A stretch of DNA of 64,000 bases from Flavobacterium psychrophilum (lineage in GTDB: Bacteria > Bacteroidota > Bacteroidia > Flavobacteriales > Flavobacteriaceae), in the NCBI GenBank assembly GCA_945860385.1, contig CAMAQD010000004.1:62001-126000 (forward strand). The letters are read 5' to 3'. Every line of letters begins with the position of its first letter. The first letter of the stretch is position 1. The translations under genes and the position numbers were made by a program. Under the pieces are notes generated by a model that saw only the letters and a program-made list of their open reading frames with translations, was not told the origin of the DNA and made no database searches. Positions 1 to 8,809 of this stretch are shown here, piece after piece.

Positions 1-578
1 AATGCGCCAACTAGTGATTTAAAGTTGTCGTTTGCGGTTGCATGAGTTACAATTGTTGGTAAACCAATTACTTTATCCACAACGTGAATAACACCGTTTG
101 CAGCCATTATATTTGCGGCGGTTACAGTTGCTACACCATTAAGCTTAACACCCGATGCGGTATTTACATACATACTCATTGTATTTGTTCCAGAGGTCGC
201 ACTTGTGGCTAAAGTTTTAACATAACCTGTAGTCAAATCAGTAGACATTTTTTTACCACTAACTACGTGATTAAGTAAAATTTGAGTCAAAACATCGTTA
301 GGGACATCATTCAACGTTGCATAAGGTGTAGTTTTCAAGAAGGCTACAAAAGCGGCATCTGTTGGGGCAAAAACGGTGAAAGGTCCTGGACCGCGCAGTG
401 TAGCACTCAAATTTGTTTTTACCAAAGCCTGAACAAGAATTGATACATTAGGATCTGTCTGAGCAATCCCAGTTATGGTAGTGTCTGGAGCAGGATCCTT
501 ATCTTCATCACAAGAGATAGTGAAAGCAGTTAATATTACAACTGCGAAAATCATTTTAATTTTAAATAATGTTTTCAT
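1..578 (-). CDS. Fasciclin-domain lipoprotein, C-terminus cut by window edge
   Basis: The start is the ATG at 578, and the gene runs off the left edge. The precursor opens with a lipoprotein signal ending in a TISC lipobox, with Cys23 as the lipidated residue, followed by an acidic DEDKDP stretch. A FAS1 (fasciclin) domain follows, recognisable from VFAPTDAAF, the NHVVSG motif and the GVIHVVDKV motif. FAS1 proteins are small cell-surface or periplasmic adhesion-type domains; in Bacteroidota they are common single-domain lipoproteins whose ligand is usually unknown. About 192 residues are visible, close to a full single FAS1 domain, so little should be missing. It is divergent from the YwqK-like gene at 894. 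Family is confident; the specific role is unknown. Confidence 0.88.
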   Translation of the reverse strand, partial: MKTLFKIKMIFAVVILTAFTISCDEDKDPAPDTTITGIAQTDPNVSILVQALVKTNLSATLRGPGPFTVFAPTDAAFVAFLKTTPYATLNDVPNDVLTQILLNHVVSGKKMSTDLTTGYVKTLATSATSGTNTMSMYVNTASGVKLNGVATVTAANIMAANGVIHVVDKVIGLPTIVTHATANDNFKSLVGA

Positions 579-621
579 AAGTTTTTGTTTTTTGTTTTAC
601 TTGTTTTTATTAAATTTTGTT

Positions 622-649
622 CAAACTTATTTAAAAAAGATTAAACAAA
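622..649 (-). promoter_or_regulatory. Promoter for the fasciclin gene (TTTG, N16, TAAGTTTG)
   Basis: On the minus strand TTTG (649-646) lies 16 nt before TAAGTTTG (629-622), matching the Bacteroidota sigma-ABfr -33/-7 pattern. The start codon is 43 nt downstream. Confidence 0.6.
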
Positions 650-729
650 ATATTATTTATGAAAATATTAATATTTGTTCGACCGAATTTACTGCAACTA
701 ATACGTTGTAGATCAGTAAAATATATTTA

Positions 730-765
730 ATATGTTTAGAGAGATAATATGAATGCTAAACATAT
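730..765. repeat. 10-bp perfect inverted repeat, operator candidate
   Basis: ATATGTTTAG at 730-739 is repeated as its exact reverse complement at 756-765, with a 16-nt spacer. It lies between the divergent fasciclin and YwqK-like genes, so it could bind a dimeric regulator or form a hairpin. The rest of this 315-nt gap (579-893) is AT-rich and shows only the two promoters listed. Confidence 0.4.
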
Positions 766-781
766 GTTAGAGTTAACAAAA

Positions 782-810
782 TTGTTTTCAAAAAGTTATT
801 TGTAAATTTG
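782..810 (+). promoter_or_regulatory. Promoter for the YwqK-like gene (TTG, N18, TAAATTTG)
   Basis: TTG at 782-784 and TAAATTTG at 803-810 fit the -33/-7 consensus with 18-nt spacing. This leaves a leader of about 75 nt before the ATG at 894. Confidence 0.6.
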
Positions 811-893
811 TTAGCTACTAGTTTTTTTGATAGAGTAATATTATTAATGAAATTTAGTTACATATATAAATCATTTATTAGAATTGAATAGTT

Positions 894-1601
894 ATGACAC
901 ATAAACTTTTATTAGGATTTCTACTTTTAGTAAATAGCCTCTCGTTTTCTCAAGGAGTTTATAACAAATTAGACGATAAAGGAAACAAAAACGGTCCTTG
1001 GAAAGGAGTGTATCAAGATACTAAAAACCCAAAATACGAAGGCACTTTCGAACACGGTAAAGAAATTGGTATTTTTACTTTCTATGATAATACCAAATCG
1101 AAAAGAGTCGTTGCTACCAGAGAATTTAATCCCAAAGACAATTCTGCCTATACGATTGTTTATGATCAACTCAAAAATAAAGTAAGCGAAGGCAAAGTGG
1201 TCAATAAATTATACGAAGGCCAATGGAAATACTACCACAAAGCCTCAAAAGCGATAATGACTACCGAAAGTTACACTAAAGGCAAGCTCGAAGGTTTACG
1301 TTCTGTTTTTTATTCCAACGGAAAAATCGCCGAAGAAATGCTATACAAAAACAACCTTAAAAACGGCTTTTACAAACGATATACCGAATCCGGAATCATC
1401 ATCGAAGAATCTAATTACAAGAACGATCAGTTTGATGGATTGGCTATTTTCAGGGATGCCGATGACGGAACAATCGTTTCCAAAGGGAAATTCGTCAATG
1501 GGAAAAAAGCAGGAATTTGGCAGTTTTTTCAAGAAGGAAAATTAGTAAAAGAAGAGAACATGAGTTTTCCTCAAAGTGTTTCGAATACTAAAAAGAATTA
1601 A
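894..1601 (+). CDS. Secreted YwqK-family / MORN-variant repeat protein
   Basis: A 235-residue protein with a signal peptide (about 1-19, ending SLSFSQ). The mature part is built from short Gly/Tyr/Trp-rich repeats of the MORN_2 type, for example YEGTFEHGKEIGIFTFYDN, NGFYKRYTESG and KAGIWQFFQEG, spaced about 22-25 residues. In databases such proteins are labelled toxin-antitoxin YwqK family antitoxins, but the exported form in Bacteroidota has no toxin next to it here, and no toxin function can be inferred. It probably acts in the periplasm or at the surface as a repeat scaffold. It is monocistronic, with its own promoter. Confidence 0.8.
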   Translation: MTHKLLLGFLLLVNSLSFSQGVYNKLDDKGNKNGPWKGVYQDTKNPKYEGTFEHGKEIGIFTFYDNTKSKRVVATREFNPKDNSAYTIVYDQLKNKVSEGKVVNKLYEGQWKYYHKASKAIMTTESYTKGKLEGLRSVFYSNGKIAEEMLYKNNLKNGFYKRYTESGIIIEESNYKNDQFDGLAIFRDADDGTIVSKGKFVNGKKAGIWQFFQEGKLVKEENMSFPQSVSNTKKN

Positions 1602-1724
1602 TCTGGCTTTCTATTTTCGCAAACTTCAATCTCTAAATTAATACAGCACTTTGCTACTTTGCACTAAAATTTCACAACAAAAGGTTAATCCTGTTTTATC
1701 CATGAATCCTTCCGTAAATCTTTG

Positions 1725-1732
1725 TAACTTTG
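1725..1732 (+). promoter_or_regulatory. -7 box (TAACTTTG) for the mnmA operon
   Basis: An exact TAnnTTTG match 29 nt upstream of the mnmA ATG. No clear -33 TTG is visible. Confidence 0.5.
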
Positions 1733-1761
1733 CCAACTTGTAAAATTATAATTATTTCAAA

Positions 1762-2949
1762 ATGAAACGTGTAGTTGTTGGGCTTTCAGGTGGTGTAGAT
1801 TCGAGTGTTGCGGCTTATTTGTTACAACAACAAGGCTATGAAGTTATAGGGCTTTTTATGAAAAATTGGCACGACGACTCAGTTACTATTTCTAACGAAT
1901 GTCCCTGGCTCGAAGATAGCAACGATGCTTTGTTGGTTGCTGAAAAATTAGGTATTCCTTTCCAAACCGTTGATTTAAGTGAAGAATACAAAGAGAAAAT
2001 CGTGGACTATATGTTCAACGAATACGAAAAGGGGCGAACTCCAAACCCCGATGTGCTTTGCAATCGCGAAATAAAATTCGATGTTTTTATGAAAATCGCT
2101 TTAAGTCTCGGTGCCGATTATGTAGCAACTGGGCATTATTGCCGAAAAGGAGAAGTTGAAGTCAACGGCGAAAAAGTCTACCAACTCTTGGCTGGAGCCG
2201 ATACGAATAAGGATCAATCCTATTTTCTATGTCAATTATCGCAAGAGCAATTGGCGAAATCTTTGTTTCCAATTGGTGAATTAACAAAACCAGAAGTACG
2301 CGAAATCGCTCTGGAATTGGATTTAGTCACCGCCGAAAAGAAAGATTCTCAAGGCTTATGTTTCATTGGAAAAGTAAGATTACCCGAGTTTTTACAGCAA
2401 AAATTAAAACCCAAAGACGGATTGATTTATCAAATTGATGCAGCCAATCCTGTTTATACTTTAGAAAAAGAAACCAATCTTTCCGTAGAAGAAGCATTGT
2501 CTTTCGACTCAAAAAAAATAGATTATACCCCAGAAATGGGCAAAGTAATGGGCAAGCATCAAGGCGCGCATTATTTCACTATTGGGCAACGAAAAGGACT
2601 TAATGTTGGTGGAACAACAGATCCTTTGTTTATCATTTCTACCAATGTGGAAACCAATTCGATTTACACAGGATTAACTAGTCATCATCCTGGATTGTTT
2701 AGAAAAGCATTGTTTATCGAAAAATCCGAAGTGCATTGGATTCGCACTGATTTGGCTTTGGCCAATGGAGAAACCATGGAAGTAATGTCAAGAATTCGCT
2801 ATCGTCAACCCTTGCAAAAAGCGACTTTGTACCAATTCGAAAACGGAATGTACGTTGCTTTCGAAGAGCCACAATCCGCCATCACCGAAGGACAATTTGT
2901 AGCTTGGTATTTAGAAGATGAATTAGTTGGTTCGGGAGTTATTTCTTAG
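1762..2949 (+). CDS. mnmA: tRNA-specific 2-thiouridylase MnmA
   Basis: MnmA inserts sulfur at C2 of the wobble uridine of tRNA-Lys, -Glu and -Gln in the cytoplasm, using ATP to activate the uridine. The 395-residue sequence shows the PP-loop GLSGGVDSS (residues 7-15), the first catalytic Cys (Cys100, in [10 protein letters not shown]) and the persulfide-forming Cys (Cys200, in DSQGLCF). Central and C-terminal beta-barrel domains are present ([11 protein letters not shown]; the C-terminal [11 protein letters not shown]). Length matches the family. It is the first gene of a probable operon with the protease at 2977 (27-nt gap) and the nitronate monooxygenase at 4633. Confidence 0.97.
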   Translation: MKRVVVGLSGGVDSSVAAYLLQQQGYEVIGLFMKNWHDDSVTISNECPWLEDSNDALLVAEKLGIPFQTVDLSEEYKEKIVDYMFNEYEKGRTPNPDVLCNREIKFDVFMKIALSLGADYVATGHYCRKGEVEVNGEKVYQLLAGADTNKDQSYFLCQLSQEQLAKSLFPIGELTKPEVREIALELDLVTAEKKDSQGLCFIGKVRLPEFLQQKLKPKDGLIYQIDAANPVYTLEKETNLSVEEALSFDSKKIDYTPEMGKVMGKHQGAHYFTIGQRKGLNVGGTTDPLFIISTNVETNSIYTGLTSHHPGLFRKALFIEKSEVHWIRTDLALANGETMEVMSRIRYRQPLQKATLYQFENGMYVAFEEPQSAITEGQFVAWYLEDELVGSGVIS

Positions 2950-2976
2950 CTTCGTATTTTAATTAAAAAAATATAT

Positions 2977-4620
2977 ATGAGAAAAATATATCTTATCCTG
3001 TTGTTGGTTTCCAGTTTTGTTGCCTTTTCGCAAGAAGATGCTTGGGTGTATTTTAAAGACAAACCCAACTCAGCAACCGATTTGGCAACTCCATTAACCA
3101 TACTTTCGCAGAGAGCTTTGGACAGACGAACTGCTCAAGGCATTGCTTTAAATGATAAAGATGTTCCAGTTTACCAACCGTATATTGATGAAATTACAGC
3201 TTCAACTGGAATTACGATCAAAGCGAAATCTAAATGGTTGAATTGTCTTCACGTTCGTGGTTCGGTGGCTGATATAAAAGCACTGAAATTATTATCTTCT
3301 GTACTCAAAGTAGATTTTGCCGATAAAACTTTGAATAGTTCTACCAATAAAACGGTAGCAAAATTAAAATTTAAGTCTGTAAATAAAACGATGGAAACGG
3401 CTGTGACATTCAATTATGGTATTTCCTCAAATCAAATTCAAATGTTGAATGGTCATTTGTTGCATCAATTGAATTACACAGGTTCGGGGAAGATAATTGC
3501 CGTATTGGATTCTGGTTTTCCTGGAGTAGATTCGGGAACGCCTTTTAAGAGATTACGGGACAACAATCAAATTCTTGGCGGATATGATTACGTAAACAAA
3601 AGTAGTAATTATTATTCTGGCAACAATCACGGAACCTACGTTTTGTCTTCGATGGGAGGTTATGTTGACGGACAATTAGTAGGAACGGCTCCAGATGCAA
3701 AGTATTATTTGTTTATTACAGAAGATGCTATTTCTGCCGTTCCTTATAACGAAAATCCAGTCGAAGAATCAAATTGGGTCGAAGCCGCCGAAGAAGCGGA
3801 TAGGGTAGGAGTTGATATTATTTCTACATCATTAGGCTATTTTGGTTATGACAATACCAATTACAGTCACACGTATTCAGATATGACAGGGAATTTAGCT
3901 TTTGCATCGCAAGGAGCCAATATTGCTTTTGATAAAGGAATTATTGTGGTAGCTAGTGCAGGAAATGAAGGTCAGGAAGCAGAACCACACGTTGGAATTC
4001 CAGCCGAAGCTAAAAATGTAATTGCTGTGGGTGCGGTACAAGCCGATGAAACGTTGGCTTTATTTAGTTCAATTGGTCCAAGTTATGACGGTCGCGTAAA
4101 ACCGGATGTTATGGCTCAAGGTCAAACTGTAGTTTTATCCGATCCTGCTGGAAACATCGTTACGGCAGCCGGAACATCATTTTCTTGCCCCATAACTTCT
4201 GGTATGGTCGCTTGTTTATGGCAAGCTTTACCCGGAAAAAATGCGCAACAAATCAAACAATTAATTGAGCAATCATCAGATAATTTTGCCGAACCAGCCC
4301 TAAAATCAAGACCACAATACGGTTATGGAATTCCTGATTTCAATTTGGCTTTAGCCAATGGATTGTCGGTTACTGATTTTTTGAAAACTGATTTTGTGGT
4401 TTATCCAAATCCAACTTACGACTCTATTTCTTTCACTTTGCCAAATGATTCCGCTGTTAAAACGATTGCTATTTATTCCATTTTGGGACAAAAAGTTTTG
4501 GAGAAAAATATCTCAACACAATCGTCCACCATTTCATTAAAATCCTTGACTAGTGGAACTTATTTCTATAAAATAGAATCGAATACTTTTTCTAAAAGCG
4601 GAAAAATTATCAAACAGTAA
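2977..4620 (+). CDS. Secreted S8 (subtilisin-like) serine peptidase with T9SS C-terminal domain
   Basis: A signal peptide (about 1-19, FVAFSQ) is followed by a propeptide-like region and an S8 domain with an intact catalytic triad: Asp178 (AVLDSGFPG), His218 (NNHGTY) and Ser401 (GTSFSCP). Asn330 in ASAGN supplies the oxyanion hole. The last ~75 residues (from about 472, VVYPNPTYDSISF to GKIIKQ) form a type A T9SS sorting domain, so the enzyme should be exported through the gliding/T9SS system and anchored or released at the surface. It is probably nutritional or processing protease activity; the substrate is not evident. Cotranscription with mnmA is likely from the 27-nt gap. Confidence 0.93.
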   Translation: MRKIYLILLLVSSFVAFSQEDAWVYFKDKPNSATDLATPLTILSQRALDRRTAQGIALNDKDVPVYQPYIDEITASTGITIKAKSKWLNCLHVRGSVADIKALKLLSSVLKVDFADKTLNSSTNKTVAKLKFKSVNKTMETAVTFNYGISSNQIQMLNGHLLHQLNYTGSGKIIAVLDSGFPGVDSGTPFKRLRDNNQILGGYDYVNKSSNYYSGNNHGTYVLSSMGGYVDGQLVGTAPDAKYYLFITEDAISAVPYNENPVEESNWVEAAEEADRVGVDIISTSLGYFGYDNTNYSHTYSDMTGNLAFASQGANIAFDKGIIVVASAGNEGQEAEPHVGIPAEAKNVIAVGAVQADETLALFSSIGPSYDGRVKPDVMAQGQTVVLSDPAGNIVTAAGTSFSCPITSGMVACLWQALPGKNAQQIKQLIEQSSDNFAEPALKSRPQYGYGIPDFNLALANGLSVTDFLKTDFVVYPNPTYDSISFTLPNDSAVKTIAIYSILGQKVLEKNISTQSSTISLKSLTSGTYFYKIESNTFSKSGKIIKQ

Positions 4621-4632
4621 TTCGATAGTTAG

Positions 4633-5577
4633 ATGAACAAAATCACGCAACTTTTTAATATCAAATACCCCATTATTCAGGGAGGAATGATTTGGAATTC
4701 GGGTTACAAATTAGCTAGCGCAGTCAGTAATGCTGGTGGTTTAGGATTGATTGGAGCGGGTTCGATGTATCCTGAAGTTTTACGGGAGCACATTCAAAAA
4801 TGTAATAAAGCTACCGATAAACCTTTTGGAGTAAACGTCCCGATGTTGTACCCAAATATCGAGGAAATCATAAATATTATTGTCGAGGAAGACGTAAAAA
4901 TTGTTTTTACATCAGCAGGAAACCCTAAAACCTGGACTTCTTTTTTGAAGGAAAAAGGCATAACGGTAGTTCACGTGGTCAGCAGTTCGGTTTTTGCCTT
5001 GAAAGCCCAAGAGGCTGGAGTTGATGCCATCGTCGCCGAAGGATTTGAAGCTGGAGGACACAATGGAAGAGAAGAAACTACCACTTTTACTTTGATTCCG
5101 ATGGTAAAAGAAAATATTAAAATTCCTCTAATTGCAGCCGGAGGAATTGCAAATGGTCGTGGAATGCTTGCCGCAATGATTCTTGGTGCTGATGGAGTTC
5201 AAGTAGGAAGTCGATTTGCCGCTTCGGTAGAATCATCGGCGCATGAAAATTTCAAAAATAAAATTTTAGAAACCAAAGAAGGCGAGACGCAAGTCACCTT
5301 AAAAGAATTGGCTCCCGTTCGATTAATCAAGAATAAATTTTACCAAGACATTCAACAATTGTACGCAAAATGTCCAACGAAAGAAGAATTATCGGAACTT
5401 TTGGGCAGAGCAAGAGCAAAGCACGGAATGTTTGAAGGAGATATGGATGAAGGCGAACTCGAAATTGGTCAAATTGCAGGATTGATTCATAAAATAATTC
5501 CAGCTGCTGAAATAATTGAGGAAATGATTACCGATTTTAATTTGGCTAGAAAAGAAGTCGAGAAATTCAATTTCTAA
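4633..5577 (+). CDS. Nitronate monooxygenase / FabK-like FMN oxidoreductase
   Basis: A 314-residue FMN-binding TIM-barrel protein of the 2-nitropropane dioxygenase / enoyl-ACP reductase II family. Diagnostic stretches are YPIIQGGMIW near the N terminus, SNAGGLGLIGAG, the AEGFEAGGHNG motif around residues 137-147, and the phosphate-binding IAAGGIANGRG and GADGVQVGSRF. The sequence alone does not separate nitronate oxidation from a FabK-type enoyl-ACP reductase; Bacteroidota members with GGHNG are normally called nitronate monooxygenases. It starts 12 nt after the protease stop, so it is probably the third gene of the mnmA operon. Confidence 0.85.
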   Translation: MNKITQLFNIKYPIIQGGMIWNSGYKLASAVSNAGGLGLIGAGSMYPEVLREHIQKCNKATDKPFGVNVPMLYPNIEEIINIIVEEDVKIVFTSAGNPKTWTSFLKEKGITVVHVVSSSVFALKAQEAGVDAIVAEGFEAGGHNGREETTTFTLIPMVKENIKIPLIAAGGIANGRGMLAAMILGADGVQVGSRFAASVESSAHENFKNKILETKEGETQVTLKELAPVRLIKNKFYQDIQQLYAKCPTKEELSELLGRARAKHGMFEGDMDEGELEIGQIAGLIHKIIPAAEIIEEMITDFNLARKEVEKFNF

Positions 5578-5620
5578 TTCCAAATTTTAGTACTTTTGAA
5601 AACCTACAATTTTATAATAA

Positions 5621-6036
5621 ATGACTAAAATAAAAATAATTGCAATTTTTGTATTCTTCGCCATTGGAGTAAGCCAATCTTACGGTCAAACCTACAAATT
5701 CAAAACTTCGGGTTTGAGCGTTATGGAAAAAGACAAAAAAAAGGGAATTGGGGCAAATGGTCCGATTTGAGTTTAGTCAATATTTTAGTAAAATTAGATA
5801 CTGATAAAAGCCGAATTGTGGTGTATTCAGAGATTATTCAATTGTTTGAAATTATCGATTATATCCCTTTGGAAGAAAATGACACCGATAGCGTTTATTC
5901 ATTCACTTGTAAAGACAATAACGGTGAAGATTGTACTCTTTCGATTATTACGAGAAAGAAACAGGACAATCGCAAGCAACTTTACATCAATTATGAAGAT
6001 AGAATTATACTCTACAATATCTTCAATTATAAATAA
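5621..6036 (+). pseudogene. Small secreted protein, reading frame broken at an A8 run (or recoded)
   Basis: The ATG at 5621 opens a frame with a signal peptide (residues 1-22, ending SQSYG) that stops at 5768-5770 after 49 codons. The rest of the protein continues in the -1 frame to 6036. Joined at the run of eight A (5735-5742), the product would be 138 residues and read DKKKGNWGKWSDLSLVN across the junction, a coherent sequence. The site reads A-AAA-AAG in the zero frame, the classical -1 slippery heptamer known from dnaX. Either a one-base deletion or sequencing error in the homopolymer, or programmed frameshifting, would explain it; the first is far more likely. The mature protein is unrecognised. 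It could be cotranscribed with the nitronate monooxygenase (43-nt gap). Confidence 0.75.
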
Positions 6037-6085
6037 ATGTTTTGGGTTAAGATACCATTAATTTTATCCAAAAAATCCCTTGCTA

Positions 6086-6118
6086 TTTGAGTTTCTAAAA
6101 TGCGAATCCGTATTTTTG
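6086..6118 (+). promoter_or_regulatory. Promoter for the alkaline phosphatase gene
   Basis: TTTG at 6086-6089 and TATTTTTG at 6111-6118 (21-nt spacing) lie 19 nt before the ATG. Confidence 0.55.
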
Positions 6119-6137
6119 TACCAGTAAAATATATATT

Positions 6138-7754
6138 ATGAAAAAGTTATTTTTGTTGTTGTCCTTTGTTGTTATTTCAAATGGTCAAGCGCAACAACGT
6201 CCAAAATTAGTAGTTGGAATTGTAGTCGATCAGATGAAAATGGAATACCTATATCGTTTTTCGGACGATTTTTCTCCTAACGGTTTCAAGCGTTTGATGC
6301 AAAAAGGATTTGTCTTTCACAACGCCAATTTTAATTATATGCCTACTTATACAGGTCCTGGACATGCAGCCATTTATACTGGAACGACCCCATCGGTAAA
6401 CGGAATTGTTGGAAATGATTGGTACAGTCGAAAGTTAGGAAAATCAATGTATTGCACAGATGATGCTTCGGTAAAAACAGTGGGCGACGGAACAGCTAAA
6501 GAAGGTGCAATGTCTCCAAAAAACCTATTAAGTACTACCATTACTGATGAATTACGATTGGGAACCAACTTCAAAGGGAAAGTAATTGGGATGAGCTTAA
6601 AAGATCGTGGGGCCATTTTGCCAGCTGGCCATTTTGCGAATTGGGCTTTTTGGTATAGTGGAACTGGCTCTTTCATTTCGAGTACCTTCTATGGAGAAAA
6701 GCTGCCAGATTGGGTAACAGAATTCAACAATAATAAAAATTATTTGACCTATATCAATAAAGGGTGGAATTTATTGAAACCTGCTGCCGACTATAACGAA
6801 AGTTTGCCAGACGATAATCCGTATGAAGGAAAATTATACGATTGCGAAAAACCTGTTTTTCCCTATAATCTAAAAGAAATGTATGATAAACACGGTGCGG
6901 AAGTAATGCGTTCAACTCCTTTTGGAAATAATTTATTAGCTGATTTTGCCAAAAAAGCCATCGAAAAAGAAGAATTAGGAAAAGATAATATTACCGATTT
7001 CTTAACGGTTAGTTTCTCTTCTACAGATTATGTGGGTCACATTTTAGGGCCAAGATCAATGGAATTGCAAGATACTTATTTGCGGCTAGACCTTACTATT
7101 GCTGATTTCTTGGATTACTTAGACAAAACGGTAGGCAAGGATAATTATTTGCTTTTCTTAACTGCCGATCACGCTTGTGCCGAAAATGCAGCTCATCTGA
7201 AAGATCATAAATACAATGTGAAAAATGTTCCGTCGAAAGATATTTCGAAAGCGATAAAAGAATTTTCCACTGCAACTTTTGGAGAAAATTTAGTGATTGA
7301 ATATTCTAATTTTAATATTTTTTTCAATAAGGATTTAATCAGGTCTAAAGGCTTAGAATTAGTTAAAGTCAAACAAGCTTTTAAGGACTTTTTGATGACG
7401 CAGGAGCAAGTAAAAAGAGTTTATACTGAGGAAGAAATTTTGGCTTCGACAGGAAATGATTATTATTTGAATTTTATAAATAACGGTTATGATGTTTCCC
7501 AAAACGGTGATTTGGTCGTGTTAGACAAACCTGGATATATTGAATATGGAGCAACAGGAACTTCTCACGGAACACCTTATGCTTATGACACACACGCACC
7601 TTTGCTTTTTTATGGTTGGAAGATAAAAGCCGGAGAAAGTTTTGATAAAAAAGAAATCACTCAAATAGCACCAACACTAGCTTTCAAACTAAAATTGGAA
7701 TTGCCAAACGGCACACAAAGCAAGGTTTTGACTGAAGTTTTGGGGGAGAAATAG
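6138..7754 (+). CDS. pafA: PafA-like alkaline phosphatase
   Basis: A 538-residue periplasmic phosphomonoesterase of the alkaline phosphatase superfamily. A signal peptide (about 1-19, NGQAQ) is followed by the metal-binding VGIVVDQMK (Asp31) and the nucleophile region PTYTGPGHA (about 70-77), where a Thr replaces the Ser of E. coli PhoA, as in Flavobacterium/Elizabethkingia PafA. Later metal ligands are in SSTDYVGHILGP, LTADHACAE and the C-terminal GTSHGTPYAYDTHAP. PafA enzymes are made regardless of phosphate level and release phosphate from many organic esters. Length agrees with PafA (about 540). Monocistronic, with its own promoter and a downstream terminator. Confidence 0.92.
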   Translation: MKKLFLLLSFVVISNGQAQQRPKLVVGIVVDQMKMEYLYRFSDDFSPNGFKRLMQKGFVFHNANFNYMPTYTGPGHAAIYTGTTPSVNGIVGNDWYSRKLGKSMYCTDDASVKTVGDGTAKEGAMSPKNLLSTTITDELRLGTNFKGKVIGMSLKDRGAILPAGHFANWAFWYSGTGSFISSTFYGEKLPDWVTEFNNNKNYLTYINKGWNLLKPAADYNESLPDDNPYEGKLYDCEKPVFPYNLKEMYDKHGAEVMRSTPFGNNLLADFAKKAIEKEELGKDNITDFLTVSFSSTDYVGHILGPRSMELQDTYLRLDLTIADFLDYLDKTVGKDNYLLFLTADHACAENAAHLKDHKYNVKNVPSKDISKAIKEFSTATFGENLVIEYSNFNIFFNKDLIRSKGLELVKVKQAFKDFLMTQEQVKRVYTEEEILASTGNDYYLNFINNGYDVSQNGDLVVLDKPGYIEYGATGTSHGTPYAYDTHAPLLFYGWKIKAGESFDKKEITQIAPTLAFKLKLELPNGTQSKVLTEVLGEK

Positions 7755-7818
7755 TTCTTATATGCTTCTTTTTTAATTTGACAACTTTCAAAAAAATGTA
7801 AAATTAGAATTCTACCTA

Positions 7819-7857
7819 AAAAAATCCCATTTCATTTTTCATTGAAATGGGATTTAT
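7819..7857. terminator. Bidirectional terminator between pafA and the OB-fold lipoprotein
   Basis: A 12-bp perfect stem, AATCCCATTTCA (7823-7834) with TGAAATGGGATT (7843-7854), flanked by A on the left and T on the right. It serves both converging genes. It is nearly identical to the hairpin at 8765-8804. Confidence 0.85.
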
Positions 7858-7882
7858 TATTTATAAAAAGATTGAGATTTAC

Positions 7883-8608
7883 TTATTTTACAAGTACTGC
7901 ATCTTCAATAAGAACATCATATTTATAGCCTGAACCTAAATCTTTATTAAGTACAACTGTTCCTTTTAAAGAAACTACATCGTCCACTTTTACCTTTTCT
8001 AAAGTAGTAATTGTTATGTCATTAAATCCGTTAAAATTAGATCCGTCTTGCAAGTGAATCCAGTTTTTATTCATTATTTCTGGCATAAATTTTATCACTT
8101 TACCAGTTAGAATCACAGTTTTTCCTGCTAATTTGTCTCTGGTTGAATACAATTCAAAAACGGAAATTCCACCTTTTGCTAATATAATTCCTTTAGCCAA
8201 TTCTTTAGAGGAAACTACTTTTACTGGTGTTGATGTTGTTTCAGCGGCTGCTGTAGCGTTTGGATCAATTATTCCTTCAACAAATAAAACGGAATCAAAA
8301 GTTCTTTTTAAATCTTTACTTTCAAATTTTTTCATCTCCATTCCGCCTTGGTAAGTATAGGTTTTTCCAACGGTTACCTCCGTTTTCGGAACGGCAATCC
8401 AATATTCTTTATCAGCTTCGGTTACCAGAAGATAAGTGTAAGCATTTGCATTTAAAACCTCTTTAACAGTGATTTGATGTGCATTTAATTCTTCCACAAC
8501 AGACGCTTCCGTTTTTACAGCTTCGGTTTTTTCGGTGTTGGGTTTGCATTGAATAAAAACCAATAAAACTAGTAAACTTGAAACGCTCCAAAATAGTATC
8601 TTTTTCAT
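7883..8608 (-). CDS. Lipoprotein with OB-fold-like C-terminal domain
   Basis: A 241-residue protein starting at the ATG at 8608. The lipoprotein signal ends in FIQC, giving Cys21. A Glu/Thr-rich linker is followed by two beta-rich modules: residues about 45-115 (ITVKEVLNANAYTYLLV, EYWIAVPKTEV) and about 155-241, the latter with KTVILTGKVIKF, NWIHLQDGS and VSLKGTVVLNKDLGSGYKY, a pattern I associate with OB-fold-like proteins of the NrfJ/YgiW type. The ligand is unknown. It is convergent with pafA, monocistronic, and bracketed by two near-identical terminators. The family assignment is tentative; envelope location is well supported. Confidence 0.72.
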   Translation of the reverse strand: MKKILFWSVSSLLVLLVFIQCKPNTEKTEAVKTEASVVEELNAHQITVKEVLNANAYTYLLVTEADKEYWIAVPKTEVTVGKTYTYQGGMEMKKFESKDLKRTFDSVLFVEGIIDPNATAAAETTSTPVKVVSSKELAKGIILAKGGISVFELYSTRDKLAGKTVILTGKVIKFMPEIMNKNWIHLQDGSNFNGFNDITITTLEKVKVDDVVSLKGTVVLNKDLGSGYKYDVLIEDAVLVK

Positions 8609-8764
8609 TTTTTTTGTTATTTAATTATTGGAGTAAAATTAGCTAAATTTTATTTTAATAAATATGATATATCTCAGTTTATAAACTGAATTAAAGATTT
8701 GCTTGAAAAGCCTCTGATTTATGACTTTTAATTTCTGGAAAATCTATGAAGAACTCTATGCCAA

Positions 8765-8804
8765 AAAAAATCCCATTTCGTTTTTCATCGAAATGGGATT
8801 TGGT
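8765..8804 (-). terminator. Terminator of lysA
   Basis: A 12-bp perfect stem, AATCCCATTTCG (8769-8780) with CGAAATGGGATT (8789-8800), with a run of A on the + strand that becomes the U-tract for the minus-strand lysA transcript. The remainder of 8609-8764 shows nothing coding. Confidence 0.8.
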
Positions 8805-8809
8805 TTTTA

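Noticed and set aside
475..711. 78-codon + strand frame opposite the fasciclin gene
   Set aside because: It runs antisense to the fasciclin N terminus and across its promoter; hydrophobic low-complexity product with no homology recognised.
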